A DNA stretch of 64,000 nt from Theristus sp. LFF4_11 (lineage: Eukaryota > Nematoda > Chromadorea > Monhysterida > Xyalidae). The DNA lies in NCBI GenBank assembly GCA_030248135.1, contig JASANC010000935.1, positions 1-64,000 of the forward strand, written 5' to 3'. The notes beneath the pieces were generated by a model. That model saw nothing but the letters and a program-made list of their open reading frames with translations, did no database searches and was not told the DNA's origin. Shown here piece by piece: positions 47,104 through 58,790 of this stretch (within the stretch, counting starts at the first letter, position 1; each line of letters opens with the position of its first letter). The position numbers and the translations under genes were made by a program.

Positions 47104-48755
47104 ATGGAAGGTACGACAGACGTCTCCAACATGCGAAAACGAGGAGGCCCAGCCGTGCCTCAAGATGATCAAACAGGCGACGGAAAAAGGACGGACGCAA
47201 AGGTCAACAACGTTGCAGCGTCACTTCGACAGATCGGCGGAAGTTTGCAGAAGCTCGATTATGGAAGTGCCGACGTTTATGCGCAGGTTAATTGATGCAA
47301 TTTTGTTGATTGGTTTGGCGTTATCATGGATGACGATAGGTACTGTAAGCGTCACAGCGTACCCAAGAAGTACCTTCCAGTGGTCGCATCGCAAGTGGTA
47401 CTCAAAGCTGAAAGTATTGCGAATCAGCCTTCAACAATAACATAACTACAGCAGCAAGCATGTTGCAGGCGTGTCGACAGTACCTGGCGAGCTATGCAGC
47501 ATGGAACGCGTTGTGCTGGGCGCGCATGGCAGGCAGCCAGCAGTCACAAACATTTCCAATCACGTCAACAACACCAGCGACTGCTGATGCCCCAGCTGCG
47601 ACCGCTTCTGTGCGCGTTGCTGCAGCACAGGGCACAACCGCTGCAAGTTGGTTTCACGTGATCTGATTTTCTAATATGCACTAAAAACGTCAGAAGGGTA
47701 AAAGGGGTTACTGACTGACTGGCTATCGAAGCAATTGCTCAAAGTTTGATCAAGGTTCAATATCAAGATTCTTTCAATAAAAGGCTCACCGTGGTTTGCA
47801 GGTCGCGTGCTGACGCCAGCGGCGTTCGCGCGTCGCCTGTTGGCGGAACTGATCGACTGCTGCTTCTGCTTTGTGCTCAAGCTGATCATCGTGTTCTTAC
47901 TGGTTGAAATGCATTTCATGTACGTGTGATTGTCCGAGTCAAAATCAGACGTTCAATTGAAATGAGCAGCGTATATGCTTTTGTGTTGGTCTGCTAATTT
48001 TCATGCGTTTTTTCTTTGACGATATTACATTTTGCAGTGATATCGATCGATACGACCGTCTGCTGACTTACCAAGCGGATGTTGCCACGTTGATCGACGT
48101 CACTCAAGAGCTGTTCCCCATCGAGTTCATCACAAAGCTCGTCGTTGCCGTCATTGAGGTCCGTTTAATGGTTGATTCTCAATATCTGAGTTTCTCAATA
48201 CCGTTTCTAAATTGGAGGCCTGCTACATTCGTTACGGTCTTGGCGCGGTGCCGTCGGGTTGCACACCCGGTAAATTCCTGTGCGGCATCCGTGTGGTGCA
48301 CGCAGAGCAACTGAGGCACGAGGGCGCACCAAGGAGTCGTCTCGTCCGCGCCGACAATGTCCGCGGCGTAACGTTCCTCGAGTGAGCGAACATGCGTACA
48401 TGTTGACTTAGTTTTGGTGCTAAACTGCTAGACTGAAGATGTAATGCTGTCCAGCCATAAACACACACACCCTGACATGCGTCCTGCTGAATATGTTATG
48501 TGTGGATGTGGTTTGTTGCCGACCATGCAACATCAGTGTTGCTGTGCACTGTTGTGAGACTATAAACACAACCGGCTAATTCGCACCAAATACAAATGTG
48601 GCGATATTATTTTCAGATCGCTGATTCGAGCTCTGCTGAAAAACTTTACCATTGGCTTTCTGTTTCCGCTGTGCATCATCCAGTACACATTTCGCTTCAA
48701 TCGTGCGCTCTATGATTTAGTGGCCAACACGATCGTCGTTGAAGGAATTGTGTGA
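47104..48755 (+). CDS. FAM8A1: FAM8A1 homologue, RDD-domain membrane protein
   Basis: Exons 47104-47286, 47469-47646, 47802-47919, 48038-48158, 48218-48381 and 48617-48755 join in phase to 300 residues. The N-terminal 60 residues are polar; an Ala/Thr-rich linker follows. The RDD domain starts with FARRLLAELIDCCFCFVLKLIIVF (Arg and two Asp positions, then a membrane helix), has a second helix segment in exon 5 with GCTPGKFLCGIRVV, and ends with SLIRALLKNFTIGFLFPLCI and a DLVANTIVV tail, all as in human FAM8A1. That protein is an ER membrane cofactor of the HRD1 ubiquitin-ligase complex in ER-associated degradation. It is head to head with UVRAG and convergent with MESD. Confidence 0.9.
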
Positions 48756-49369
48756 GCGCACAATTCTGTTTACCGTTTGGTTTCCTTGATTCTTCGTTTT
48801 TTTTGTTGAAAATCATACCAATGTTTTTCTGTGATATTGTGATTAATCGTAACCTTCGGATGTTTTGTCTGCTGAGTTAAGTTGGGGAATCTTTGTGTGG
48901 GTGGGGTTGTAAAGATTGATTAAATACATTCTGATGCAATCCAAACCGAAATTATCCAAAAGTTAAAAATGTTTGGTATCACAAAAAACGACCCACCGGT
49001 AGCTTGAATATAAGATAAAGTCAGAATGAGCAATAAATACCGTGTGAATTCGAATTGAACCTCGCAACAATGAACGACGCAAAAAAACAATGAAGGAATC
49101 GGTTTGGTCTGGAACCATGCAACGCCGTACAAATTCGTCACCCCAAAACCTGAGTAACTAAGAAAGAACAACAGAAGACAACGCTGGAAGCAAGCTGTAA
49201 AAATCGATTGACTTGGCTAGTAATGATGCTTGCAAACATGTGATTTATGTGCCGTTCAACCTGTTTTGTCAATTCACGTTTTGCAAAATTCCATTTGAAA
49301 GTTTAGGTTTCATTCAAATCACATGTGTGCGCAATGTCGAACAACAAAACGTTTGAGAATCATAAAAAG
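48756..49369. other. Convergent intergenic interval between FAM8A1 and MESD
   Basis: Contains the 3' untranslated regions of both genes. It is T-rich after FAM8A1; no repeat or further gene is visible. Confidence 0.5.
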
Positions 49370-50576
49370 TCATAGTTCGTTTTTCTGTTTTGCCTTTTGC
49401 TCATCGCCTGCACTCGCTCTCAGCTCCGCACTAGCACCCTTTCCATAGTAAGTCTTACTTTCGAGCACCACCGTTTCGCAACGGTCCTGTTCAATCAGCC
49501 ATTTCACCGCCTCAAACGCCTGCTGACCGTGTTGGAACATGAAGATCGCCTTCTTGGCAGACTCGATTTCAAACCTGAAAATGAGATTGAGTGTAAACGG
49601 GCATTCATGAAGCAGAATTTAGTGTCCGCGCACAGTCTCCATAACATATCTAGCTAGCTGATTGGTTGGTGATCACGTGACACATGCAGTCTGTGCAGGC
49701 ATTCCTGTGGAAAAGCGTTCTGCGCCAGGCATCGTGCTCTGATAAATTGTGTCTGCAGAACCTTTGTATTTCCATGTGATTGTTGTAGAGACTCGTTTGC
49801 CACAGGCCCGTGATGCTGTCGAATTCCTGTTTCGTTGGATTACCTGCGAAATTGGAAAGTACAAAAGTGAAGAAACAAACACACCTTAAAAGAAAAAAAC
49901 TCGACTAAAATGTTTTTCTGGCAAATCTCGACTAAAATTAAACCCAATGAGCCCAAACGCACCGGACACCGTGACGAACATCATCAGCGGTTTTCCCTGT
50001 TTCGATGCGGCCACAATCGACTCCGGATTGCTCATGTCCACTTTCGACCAATCGATTGGTTTTTCTGGCTTCTTCCAGTCGGGCAGCTCGTCCTCGTCCA
50101 GTGGCTCATCGCCTTCCTGTGATTCGTGACAGTGAATAAGTGTGGGACTGAGTGGTGTACCACGGAGTTTACCCTCATGTCAGTCCGCGGTACCCTCGTG
50201 AGGTGCACAAAGTGCCGCAAATGTGCATGACACCACAGACCACACGACAACTAACCACGAGACGAGTGTGTGCCACACCCCACCCGTGCAAGCCTCACAA
50301 CTGCAAGCCTGATAGAACCATTCGTTGGTGGAACACATTAGTAGGCTGCTAATGAAACAATCACCCAAAAGCACCAACGGTCATCCGAACCCCTCAAATG
50401 CAACAGCGCAAACGTACCTCCCACTGTGCGTACAGTCGCTCCAAATCGGCATCCGTGTAATCTCGAGGGTCTTTCTTTTTGCCCGTCTTTTTGTCTGCAG
50501 CTCTCGAAACGATCGGGCACAAGATGACGAATGAGCCAATCAGTGCGAGCACCAAATACAACCGCAACGCAGTCAT
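49370..50576 (-). CDS. MESD: MESD/Boca, ER chaperone for LDL-receptor-family proteins
   Basis: Minus-strand exons 50418-50576, 49963-50116, 49762-49843 and 49370-49574 join in phase to 199 residues. There is an N-terminal signal peptide (LYLVLALIGSFVIL core), then the family motif KKKDPRDYTDADLERLYAQWE, an acidic stretch with DWKKPEKPIDWSKVDMSNPE, the chaperone core GKPLMMFVTVSGNPT and ITGLWQTSLYNNH, and QDRCETVVLESKTYYGKG. The C-terminus is KNEL, a KDEL-like ER-retention signal that replaces REDL of mammals. MESD helps the beta-propellers of LRP5/6 and other LDL-receptor relatives to fold, and so supports Wnt signalling. The long basic tail of mammalian MESD is shortened to about 20 residues. 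The call is firm. Confidence 0.95.
49645..49700. repeat. Half of an ACTAGCTGATTGGTTGG-type MITE
   Basis: CTAGCTAGCTGATTGGTTGG followed by TGATCACGTGACACATGCA matches the left arm of the palindromic MITEs. The right arm is not seen. It lies in MESD intron 3. Confidence 0.5.
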
Positions 50577-51277
50577 ATTTCAGCAGGAAACTGTGTGGCT
50601 GGTGAATAAACAAAACGTATTCACATTCACAAAAACGCAGTTTGTGGCATGCAAAGCTTATCGAACAATACAGAATGCAAAACTGATGTGAAGTCAGCCA
50701 TCTGTTCCAGACATGAGCGAGGGGTTGAGAGAATAAACAAAAAGTACGCTACACTGACGCGGCGTTCACTCATTGGCCACATCAGCAATAACGCTTGGCG
50801 ATATCGTCGCCGTTTATGTCGGTTAAAATTTCAAATACAATCCAACTGTGTGGTTTGGCTTTATTCGATTTTTTCACTGGATCCAATCACAACAGAGATT
50901 GTTGAATCAAGCCAGATAAAGCGGGCATAAAAACAATGAAGTGATACATGGTGTGAATGGCAACCATGAACAGACGTACACGCGAACAATACAACATGAC
51001 GAGAAATGCACAAAACCACTGAAGCTCATTCACACGCAGTTTGTATTTTGGAATAAAGCTTGACTAACGCCACAATGAAAAAGTGACTTGCGCACTGTGC
51101 AGTCGATGACCTACATGAGTATGTTGTACATTCTGGCAAATTGAATCTGGCATGCTGATTGGCTGCATCGAGCTGGTTGGACCAATCAAAGAACCTAGTA
51201 TAAAAAGCAAGCAGCCAATTAGCCTTCAACTATGACCATCTGCTATTATGATTTCAAAAGAAAGCACCCAGATGCGA
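50577..51277. other. Intergenic interval between ATMIN-like gene and MESD
   Basis: Should hold the MESD promoter and the 3' untranslated region of the ATMIN-like gene, both on the minus strand. GATTGGCTGCATCGAGCTGG near 51160 resembles a phrase near 40980 (GATCGGCTGCATCGATCTCG), a possible short repeat. No exon was recognised. Confidence 0.4.
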
Positions 51278-53238
51278 TCACAGTCGAGACGAATGCGCTG
51301 GAAAGCGTGCAGCAGCATGAGTGCTGATGGCAGCATTGAACGGCGGCGTTGGGGGCAGCGTCTGTGTTTGTGTCGTTGTGAAGCCACAGTCGATGAAGTC
51401 AATCAAGGACGTCTGCGTCAACGCATCAGTCAACGCCGGATCTTCGGTCGACTCTTCTTGCCATGTTTGCGTTTCGATTGTGCCTGCAAGAGCAAGACAA
51501 GTGAATGTAATGCGACTGTAAAGGCAAGCAGATATATGTAGCTACTGAATAGTTACTTGTTACTACAGCGTTCGGGAATTGCCAATTTAGCGCAGAACAC
51601 AAGAAACAGTAAAACAAGACAATAAACAAAAAAAAAACAACAGACGGAGTATATCATCGAGATCATCCGTGGTGGTTTGCGTGTGCTGCTCCACCAAATC
51701 CACATCATAGTCCCCAAATGCACCCGGCCAATTCGACGCTGTGTTCGTGCTGATGTCGCGTAGTTGCAAGCTCGGCTCGTAAAATGCCTGCGTACCCAGG
51801 AAAACAGTGTTTAGAAATAAGAAAACCGCAGAAAGCTGTTTTGTGGTAAACTTGTATTAGAAAGACAGTGTACTCGCTTGCAACCGTACTGTGCAGCATT
51901 CCTGCGTCACAATAACACAGTACACACTCTTCGCACTGAGACTTTATAAGAAACTGAAGCGACCTCCGTGTAGGTGTCTTGCGGGGTCTGCGTCTGCAAA
52001 CTCCTTGATATGAGCGTCTCCGGCGGTGGCAGCTGCTGATGCACGTGACTGTGTGCGCTTGTGGCCATCAGATAGCAGCGTGCGTCCAGTTCAGGTTGAT
52101 CGTGCGAATACGAAGAGTGCGCCGCGAACAACGTTGAGTCGACCGTGGTGCCGACGTCGTTCAACATCGGCGGCGGTGGTGGTGCGTTTTGTGGCAGCAT
52201 GGACGGCTGATGCTGCGCCGCAGACCACGGACACGAGGCAGTGTTGTGGGCGTTCGTTTGTGGCGGTGCCTCGTCGAATGCCACCGAATCACACTGCACG
52301 CCCACCTCAGCGACATGCTTCTTCTTGCCCGTTGGCACACTTTCACTTGGTTCACTCTTAACGGCTATCAGTCTGATCGGTTTCGGCTTCAGTGGTCGTA
52401 GTTTTCCCGAAGACACAGGTTTGCTCGACGCATCCACGAACTCCACGGCTGTGCAGCCCCGTTTATGTCGTGTTTTAAACAACGGGGCTGGAGCAGGCTT
52501 CGATTTCACGACCAGAATTTGCTTGCCCATGACGGCTTTCATTGGTTCATCATACGGATTGACGGTGATTTCACTCGCAATCGATGATGACGGACTTGCA
52601 TCAGGATCAGTCGATTTTTGCTCCGACGTTGTTGCTTGATCCACTATTCTCGACTGCGTTGCATTGCATGGCGAAACGATTTGGACGGATTCCCTGCTCG
52701 GAAGCGCATTTTTACTGCTGATTGTTTGAGTCGGCGGCGGCATTATGACGATGACATTCACCGAATGCGACGTTTTCTGAAAACACCAAAAACTGATGTT
52801 TGTCGAAAGTCTTGTATCATCGCACGTTTTTTCTCAATTTCCATTGTTCACATGAAACAACAACAACAAGCAACGAACCGAAGCTGATTCGTTGTCAGAT
52901 GGCTGCGTGTTGTCTATTGGTTGCCAGTTGCTTTCATCAATGACTCGCTCGTGCGCCGGTAGCAGCCGCACGGTTTCCCCCTTTGACTGTCGCCGACGTG
53001 GCTTGCCGTTGCACGACTTCTGATGAGCGCGCAACAACGATTGCAGACTGAAACGGGCCGACCGACACGTGGGGCAACGGAGCATTTTTGGCGCGTGCAC
53101 CTTGTGATAGTGTTGTCGGAGATGTTTGTACTCGGAGAAATACGTGTCCACGTGGTATTTGCAGCGAGCGAACGGACAGAAGAACCGTGTGCCACCACGG
53201 CCGCCATTGTCAGGCTGGTTGAACGCGCGTAACGCTGC
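51278..53238 (-). CDS. ATMIN: ATMIN/ASCIZ-like zinc-finger protein with LC8-binding motifs (5' end not resolved)
   Basis: Minus-strand exons 52879-53238, 51964-52776, 51646-51787 and 51278-51483 are in phase and give 506 residues. The first has two C2H2-type fingers, one CPFARCKYHVDTYFSEYKHLRQHYHKVH and one CPTCRSARFSLQSLLRAHQKSC, in the spacing of ATMIN fingers. The remaining 390 residues are disordered, Ser/Thr/Pro-rich and contain repeated TQT motifs (PPTQTIS, LQTQTP, HTQTTT, ETQTW, LTQTS, TQTQT), which are the binding sites for dynein light chain LC8/DYNLL1. In vertebrates and flies ATMIN activates the LC8 gene and is inhibited by LC8 binding. The exon at 53238 follows a splice acceptor, so a start exon with the other fingers is expected between it and INTS9. 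Confidence 0.82.
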
Positions 53239-54286
53239 CTAAATTTTGACATTTTTTGTAGCTGTACCACTGCAAATCACATTTTACCAGCACGGTCACC
53301 GCAGCCGTGGACTGTCTTACAACCTTTTTTGTGGTCACCACTTCAACCTTCAAGCCACAAGGACTGTAAAGGTGACGCAACGATGAGGCCGCTCATATCG
53401 TCAGGAAGAAAAATGCAAAAACAGCAATACTGACAGCTGATACTGAACACATTCACGTTAACGGATCACATAGGAACACAATTGCAAACCAAGCTTTTTC
53501 TGAAATACGCACCTCTACGGTTTGTCCAACAAAGTTCATCCTCCTCTGGGTGCAATATTTCTGCATGCAGTCCAAATAGTCCAATCAATTCCTAGAAAAG
53601 AACGTGGAGTATACTTTGATTCGCGTGTTCGCGCTCGCGCCTCGCGTGCAGGTGCGTCTTTTGGCACGTGCGTTGGGTTGGAAAAATACCGTTTTTTTCA
53701 AATCGTGAGAAAAAACAGTATTTTTAGTTTTTACCAAAAAAACAAAGCCAAAGGTTTGAAACCCCACGATTTTTTTCGCAGCCAACTGTACTTGAACCAG
53801 GTTTTTGAAAATAAAGCTTTTAAAATGATGCTTTGTTCCCAGGTTTTGCAACTTTTGCGCTAAAACAACAAGAAAATCCGGATTTTCAAAATTTAAAAAA
53901 AAAACTATTTTTATTTTTGCAAGTTTGGTTTGTTCGAGCCTCTAACACGGCGGACACGGCTTAGTTCAGCTTCAGCTGGACCATTTTCAGAACGATCCGG
54001 CAAACTATAAGAGCAAAAATCGTGTTTTATTGAAATTTTGTCCATCTCATATGGAAGAAAAATTGCATTTTCAACAGTGAAACATGGCAATTTTTTTGAC
54101 GTGTAATTGAATAATGGGTTGGGTAAGGTTGGGTGGGTTGTTCACAGTTGTTTCTTTGCAGAAAATGACCAAAAGTTCGCATTTTTTGATTTGAACCGTG
54201 TATTTCATCATTTTGATTTGAACTTACATCTGTGCTATCTCCTCTCCCCGCGTCGTCGTCGGTCGGACTCTGCTCGGACATCGGAA
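53239..54286. other. Divergent intergenic interval, ATMIN-like / INTS9
   Basis: Head-to-head promoter region of about 1 kb. It should contain missing 5' exons of the ATMIN-like gene. T- and A-tract clusters lie at 53690-53920. I could not identify a start codon exon for the minus-strand gene. Confidence 0.4.
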
Positions 54287-57200
54287 ATGGTGTCTCCTCA
54301 TCAGAAACAAAAGTATTCCAGCCGCAGTAGCAATAACAGCGAAGCGGCTTCGGCTTCGTGGTCGAATGACAATGGGGAGTTTCTCAGTATGGTATGTGTG
54401 AAAGGAAACCATTGTTTTAAGTCCGTTCATAATGTCAATCGAATCGATTTTTGAATTTCCAACAAGGCAACAATTGTGATTTGTTGGTTGGGCGTTGGGT
54501 ACCAACCACCGCACGAATGTAATTTGTATTTTAGTGCCAAGAAAACGATAAACCGTTTCACAGAAATCGCTTGCGTTCCACGGCAACCATTCTGCAGCAA
54601 GTTTGCTCCGATGGGCAAATTTTTCAGTGCTCATCGACACGGGCATTGACCTCCGACCGCTCGTTCATTTTCTGCCGTGCAACATCGTTGAGACGTTGGT
54701 AATCTTGTTGGTTCTTCAGCTCGTCAATCTGAAACAAACAGCAGCAAAGTGACACAACGCCATTTCGAGTGTTTTCCGTACTCACTGTTTCTTTTCCACC
54801 ACAATTCACTTATCCCTCACATCAATAATTCACTTGCTGTCCAGAGTTCGGTTGTCTTCGCTACCCGGTTGGCGTAATCCTGGTGGTGATGACAAAACGG
54901 TGGTGGATGTTTGCGACGTCTGTCAACAGCCTTTCATTGATGCGATGCCGGAGATTTTGCCGTTTGATGTGCGTAAAATTGTTTGCTTTGTTTCCTTGTC
55001 TGTGTCTCCAAAAGAAACTTTCAAACTACAATATTTTTGGGCTTGCAGACAAGCCTGGCAAACAGCATTGACGTGGTGCTGATTTCAAACAGTCAATCGA
55101 TGTTGGGACTGCCGTTTCTCTTTCATGATCCACAGTTTCGAGCGCATGTTTTTGTGTCGGATGCCGCGTGGCAGATGGGAAGGTTATTAAGCACGTTTGT
55201 GTCTGTTTTTTTCTCGGTTTTTGTCTGTCTTAAGAGGGGCACATCACTGTTGAGGCCACCCCTCTTCTGCATATGATGTTGGCCAAGCCGAGAAGGCAGA
55301 GAACTATCATGCAAACGGGTTGATTTGTCTGTGCAATTTTATCGATTTTTTAACTTGCAGGTTGCTGATGGAAGAGTTGGTCTCATTTGTCGAGAAAATT
55401 CAGAAAACCCGTTCCACCGGTTCCTGGCGGAAGCGGGACATTTACAAGTCGGTAAATTGTGTGCTATTTTTTTATCAAGGCCATGATTTCAGGGATTATG
55501 TTCAATTTGGGGTTTGTTTTGTGTGCAGATCGTTTCCGCGTGCCTTTGTCAGCGACCCTTTCCACTGGTCCACCGTATACACTCGTGAATTTATAGAAAA
55601 GTCTTCGCAACGCATTCAACACGTTGCGTTGAACGAAATTATTGTGCGTGGTTGAGATCTTTTTTGTAGTTAAGGTTTTTCCCCTACGTTGGAAAGCCAT
55701 TTCTTTGTTTATCGTTGTGAACTTTTTTTTTTTAAATTGAAAAATAGGATCTCTGCGACGGTGTTTCCGTGCAAACAGTGAGCGCCGGCTATTCGATTGG
55801 CAGCGTCAATTGGCGATTTGACATCCACGGCACAACTGTAAGACCTCGGTTAAGCTTGCATGATTTGAATCCATGATGCTTCGAGTTGGTCAGTCTGTGA
55901 AAAACCGGTGTCGTAATGGGTGACCAAATTTCTACAAACTCAACACGCACTTCAAAGAGACGCAAGGTTGACGACAAAGTGTTTCAAAACGAGCGTCCAG
56001 TTTTGTGAGATCAGATGGGTGAAACGTGACCGTGTTGTTTGTCTTGCGAGGTTGTACACATGGGCTCCACAAGCACGGTGAGCGTGCACCCGCGTGTGTG
56101 CAACAAGCAGCCATTGGTCGGTGCTGACGCGCTCATCATCACTGCACTCACGCAGGCACCCTCAGTGATGCCCGACGTCGCGTTGGCTGAACTCTGCAAA
56201 GTTGTCAGTTAGTGCTGGTTGTTCAATTCGGGAGCTGTTGGATGCGATGGCACTGAAAAAAGCAATGCCATTCGAAACTGTAGATTTGTGTGCATTTTCA
56301 GTTGGCACACTGCGCGACGGCGGCAACGTGTTGATTGCGTGCTCGGCCACCGGAGTGCTCTTTGACTTGTTTGAGTGTGTCAACGCGCACATGCTACAGG
56401 CCGATCGGTTGCCATCGGACGCTGCCATGTGAGCCGGCTTGGCGTTGCTTGCTTTCTACAGTTACCAAACTCAGCCACACCCAATATTTTGCGATTTTAA
56501 TGTATTTTTTGCAAAGCTAAATTCTTTTTTCTTCAGGTACTGGATATCACCGGTGGCCGACAGTTGCCTCGCCTATTCGCAGATCTTTTCCGATTGGCTC
56601 GACAAATCAAAACAGGACAAGATCTATCTTCCTGAAGAGCCGTTCATCCACTCACAAGTGTGTTTGAGTATTTCATGAGTAACCCGTGTTGGCCCACTGC
56701 GATTTTTTTCATTTCAGTTGATCCGTAGCGGCCGTCTGAAAGTGTACAGTTCGATTACGGGTCAGTTTTTGTGTCATTTTAGTTTCAATCCAGTTCCACT
56801 TGGTTGTTTTTCTCTTGTCTAAACTGTCCGTTTCAACCGTTCGATTCAATGCCAGGCAATTTCTCGCGTGACTTTCGCTCATCGGGCTCTGTGGTGTTTG
56901 CGGGCCATTCGTCACTGCGCTTCGGCGATGCCGTGCATTTGATGTCGATTTGGGCGGACAACCCAAAACACGCCGTGGTGCTTGTTGGTTGGTGCCAGTT
57001 GGATTTGTCACGGTGGCGTTGATAGTGATTTTGTTCGACCTTTCTCACTGTTTGTCTGTACCCTTTTTCATGTACTGTGATTGTATTGAGTGTACCTTTT
57101 ATCAGCAACAAACTCACGCAAATGACCCATGCAGCGAGCATAATGGAACGTGGTGAATCGGCGACAGTGTGGTGAGCGCACACACATTGCGTAGTTTCAC

Positions 57201-58452
57201 CAGATTCATTCCATCACACCACACCGTTGCACGGACATGCCAGAGAGCCCTGTCTGATCAAAGCTACCCAATGATGATAAGTATGAACTCAAGTGCTCAT
57301 CAGGTCTCCGTATTATACGCTGGTCTTACAGTTTCATCGGAGTTCCTGCGAAATAAAATGAAGAATGAATGACTGAGTGCGCAATTCCGCAGATGCAACG
57401 TACCCGATGGCAGACGTGTTGAGTGCGTACCAGCCGTTGGCGATGCGTGCCTACTACTGCCCGATCGACACACGACTCGACATGCAACAGGCGAATGAAA
57501 TGCTGCAACAGTTGCAGCCGAAACGCGTGTTCGTGCCTGTCGAGTACACACGGCCGCCAGACACCGAGCCGCACAGGACTGAGTTCGTCATCCAGCCGCA
57601 GGTTTCGTTCAAGTTTGATTTTTTGTCTCATTGTTGGCGATTTCTTTTCATTTGTCTCTTATGATCAAAGTTTTAATTTTTCTCAGCCAAACATGACATC
57701 GTTTTCATTCAACGAACCGGTGACGTTGTGCCCACTGACCAGCTGTAAAAAGGTGCTTCTCGAGCAAAAGGTGAACGTGTTGTTTTTTTTGAATTTCTCT
57801 TATCTACAACAAAAATCAACATGTGAACGAAGCCAAAACTGACTCAGCAACTGTTTCAGGAATCAGAGAGTTTACAAATCTCCACCGTGAAATACGGCTC
57901 GCTGGCCGTGGCGCCACTGCACGGTGAGCTGCGCGTGTGCACGGACAACAACAACCAGCTGGTGATCTCCACGTTGCAGCACTCGCCCACTGCACAGGCG
58001 AACAGCGCGACCGCGACCGTGCAGCAGCCGATGGACGACTGCCAGCAAGCGCTGCTCGGCACACTCACCATGGAGTCGCTCGTGAAGTTCGTCAAACAGG
58101 TGCGTCTCAAGTGCAGTGCTCGTTACAACTCGCACAACTGCATGTCGGTTTTGCTGGTTTCATTCGAATTTTGTTATCTTTACTTGTAGTTCAACGTCGA
58201 AGTGCAATGCGAGGAAACGTCGCCGACGAGTTTTCGTCTGATTTTGGTTCGTTGATTTTGATAGACTTTTGTTTGCATTTGGGTTTGGTGTCAGCCCAGC
58301 AGCACGTTTCATTCGGTCTGCAGCCACAATTGTCGTGCTCAATGCAAGTTGACAATGGAACGGCGACGCACGTTCTCTGTGAGAAAGAGGACCCACAGGC
58401 TCGCCAATTGATACGCTCCATTTTGACGCACTGTTTGCAGAAGCTGCCGTGA
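54287..58452 (+). CDS. INTS9: Integrator complex subunit 9 (INTS9), 17 exons
   Basis: Exons: 54287-54391, 54564-54676, 54845-54968, 55049-55182, 55361-55447, 55529-55643, 55748-55837, 56051-56207, 56302-56428, 56537-56657, 56718-56760, 56856-56987, 57393-57601, 57687-57770, 57860-58099, 58190-58246, 58300-58452; they join in phase to 696 residues (human 658). INTS9 is the inactive metallo-beta-lactamase/beta-CASP partner of the INTS11 endonuclease, which cuts snRNA and attenuated transcripts. Landmarks: VLISNSQSMLGLPF, where active relatives have an HxHxDH motif, so the metal ligands are absent as in all INTS9; QMGRLLMEELVSFVE; RDGGNVLIACSATGVLFDL; SFSRDFRS-type and LRFGDAVHLM; VLSAYQPLAMRAYYCPIDTRLDM; and a C-terminal domain ending LTHCLQKLP that pairs with INTS11. 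The first 35 residues (Ser/Asn-rich) extend beyond the human start; an internal start at the last Met of exon 1 is possible. Confidence 0.95.
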
Positions 58453-58595
58453 TTCTTGTGCCCGCAGCTTGTGATTGTTCCAAGTTATTGTTGTGCGTCG
58501 ACAATTTGGGTGCTGTTCATTGCGCGTATTATGTTGTTTCTTGTTTGTTGTTCAATTCACCGGTGGTCCTTGTTGTTTGTTTCTTGGTTTAACTC

Positions 58596-58601
58596 AATAA
58601 A
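58596..58601 (+). terminator. Likely polyadenylation signal of INTS9
   Basis: AATAAA 144 bp after the INTS9 stop codon, followed by a TTGTTGATTTG stretch, and about 190 bp before the start codon of the next gene on the same strand. Confidence 0.6.
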
Positions 58602-58790
58602 ATTCGAACGACGCTGCTTGTTGATTTGATCGGTCACTTGTCATAATTTCGGTTTGGATACCGATTTTTATACTGGCTATAATGTTTTGCGTTTTCGGTT
58701 ATTCGCACGGCACAGCATTTGAGGTTGAGTGTATTGCGACCCCCGACGATAGAATCGATTTTGAGACTGATAGAAAGTTTGAGCTTCGCA

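Noticed and set aside
54107..54286. Further upstream extension of INTS9 exon 1
   Set aside because: The open frame continues without an ATG; composition is AT-rich and non-coding before 54287.
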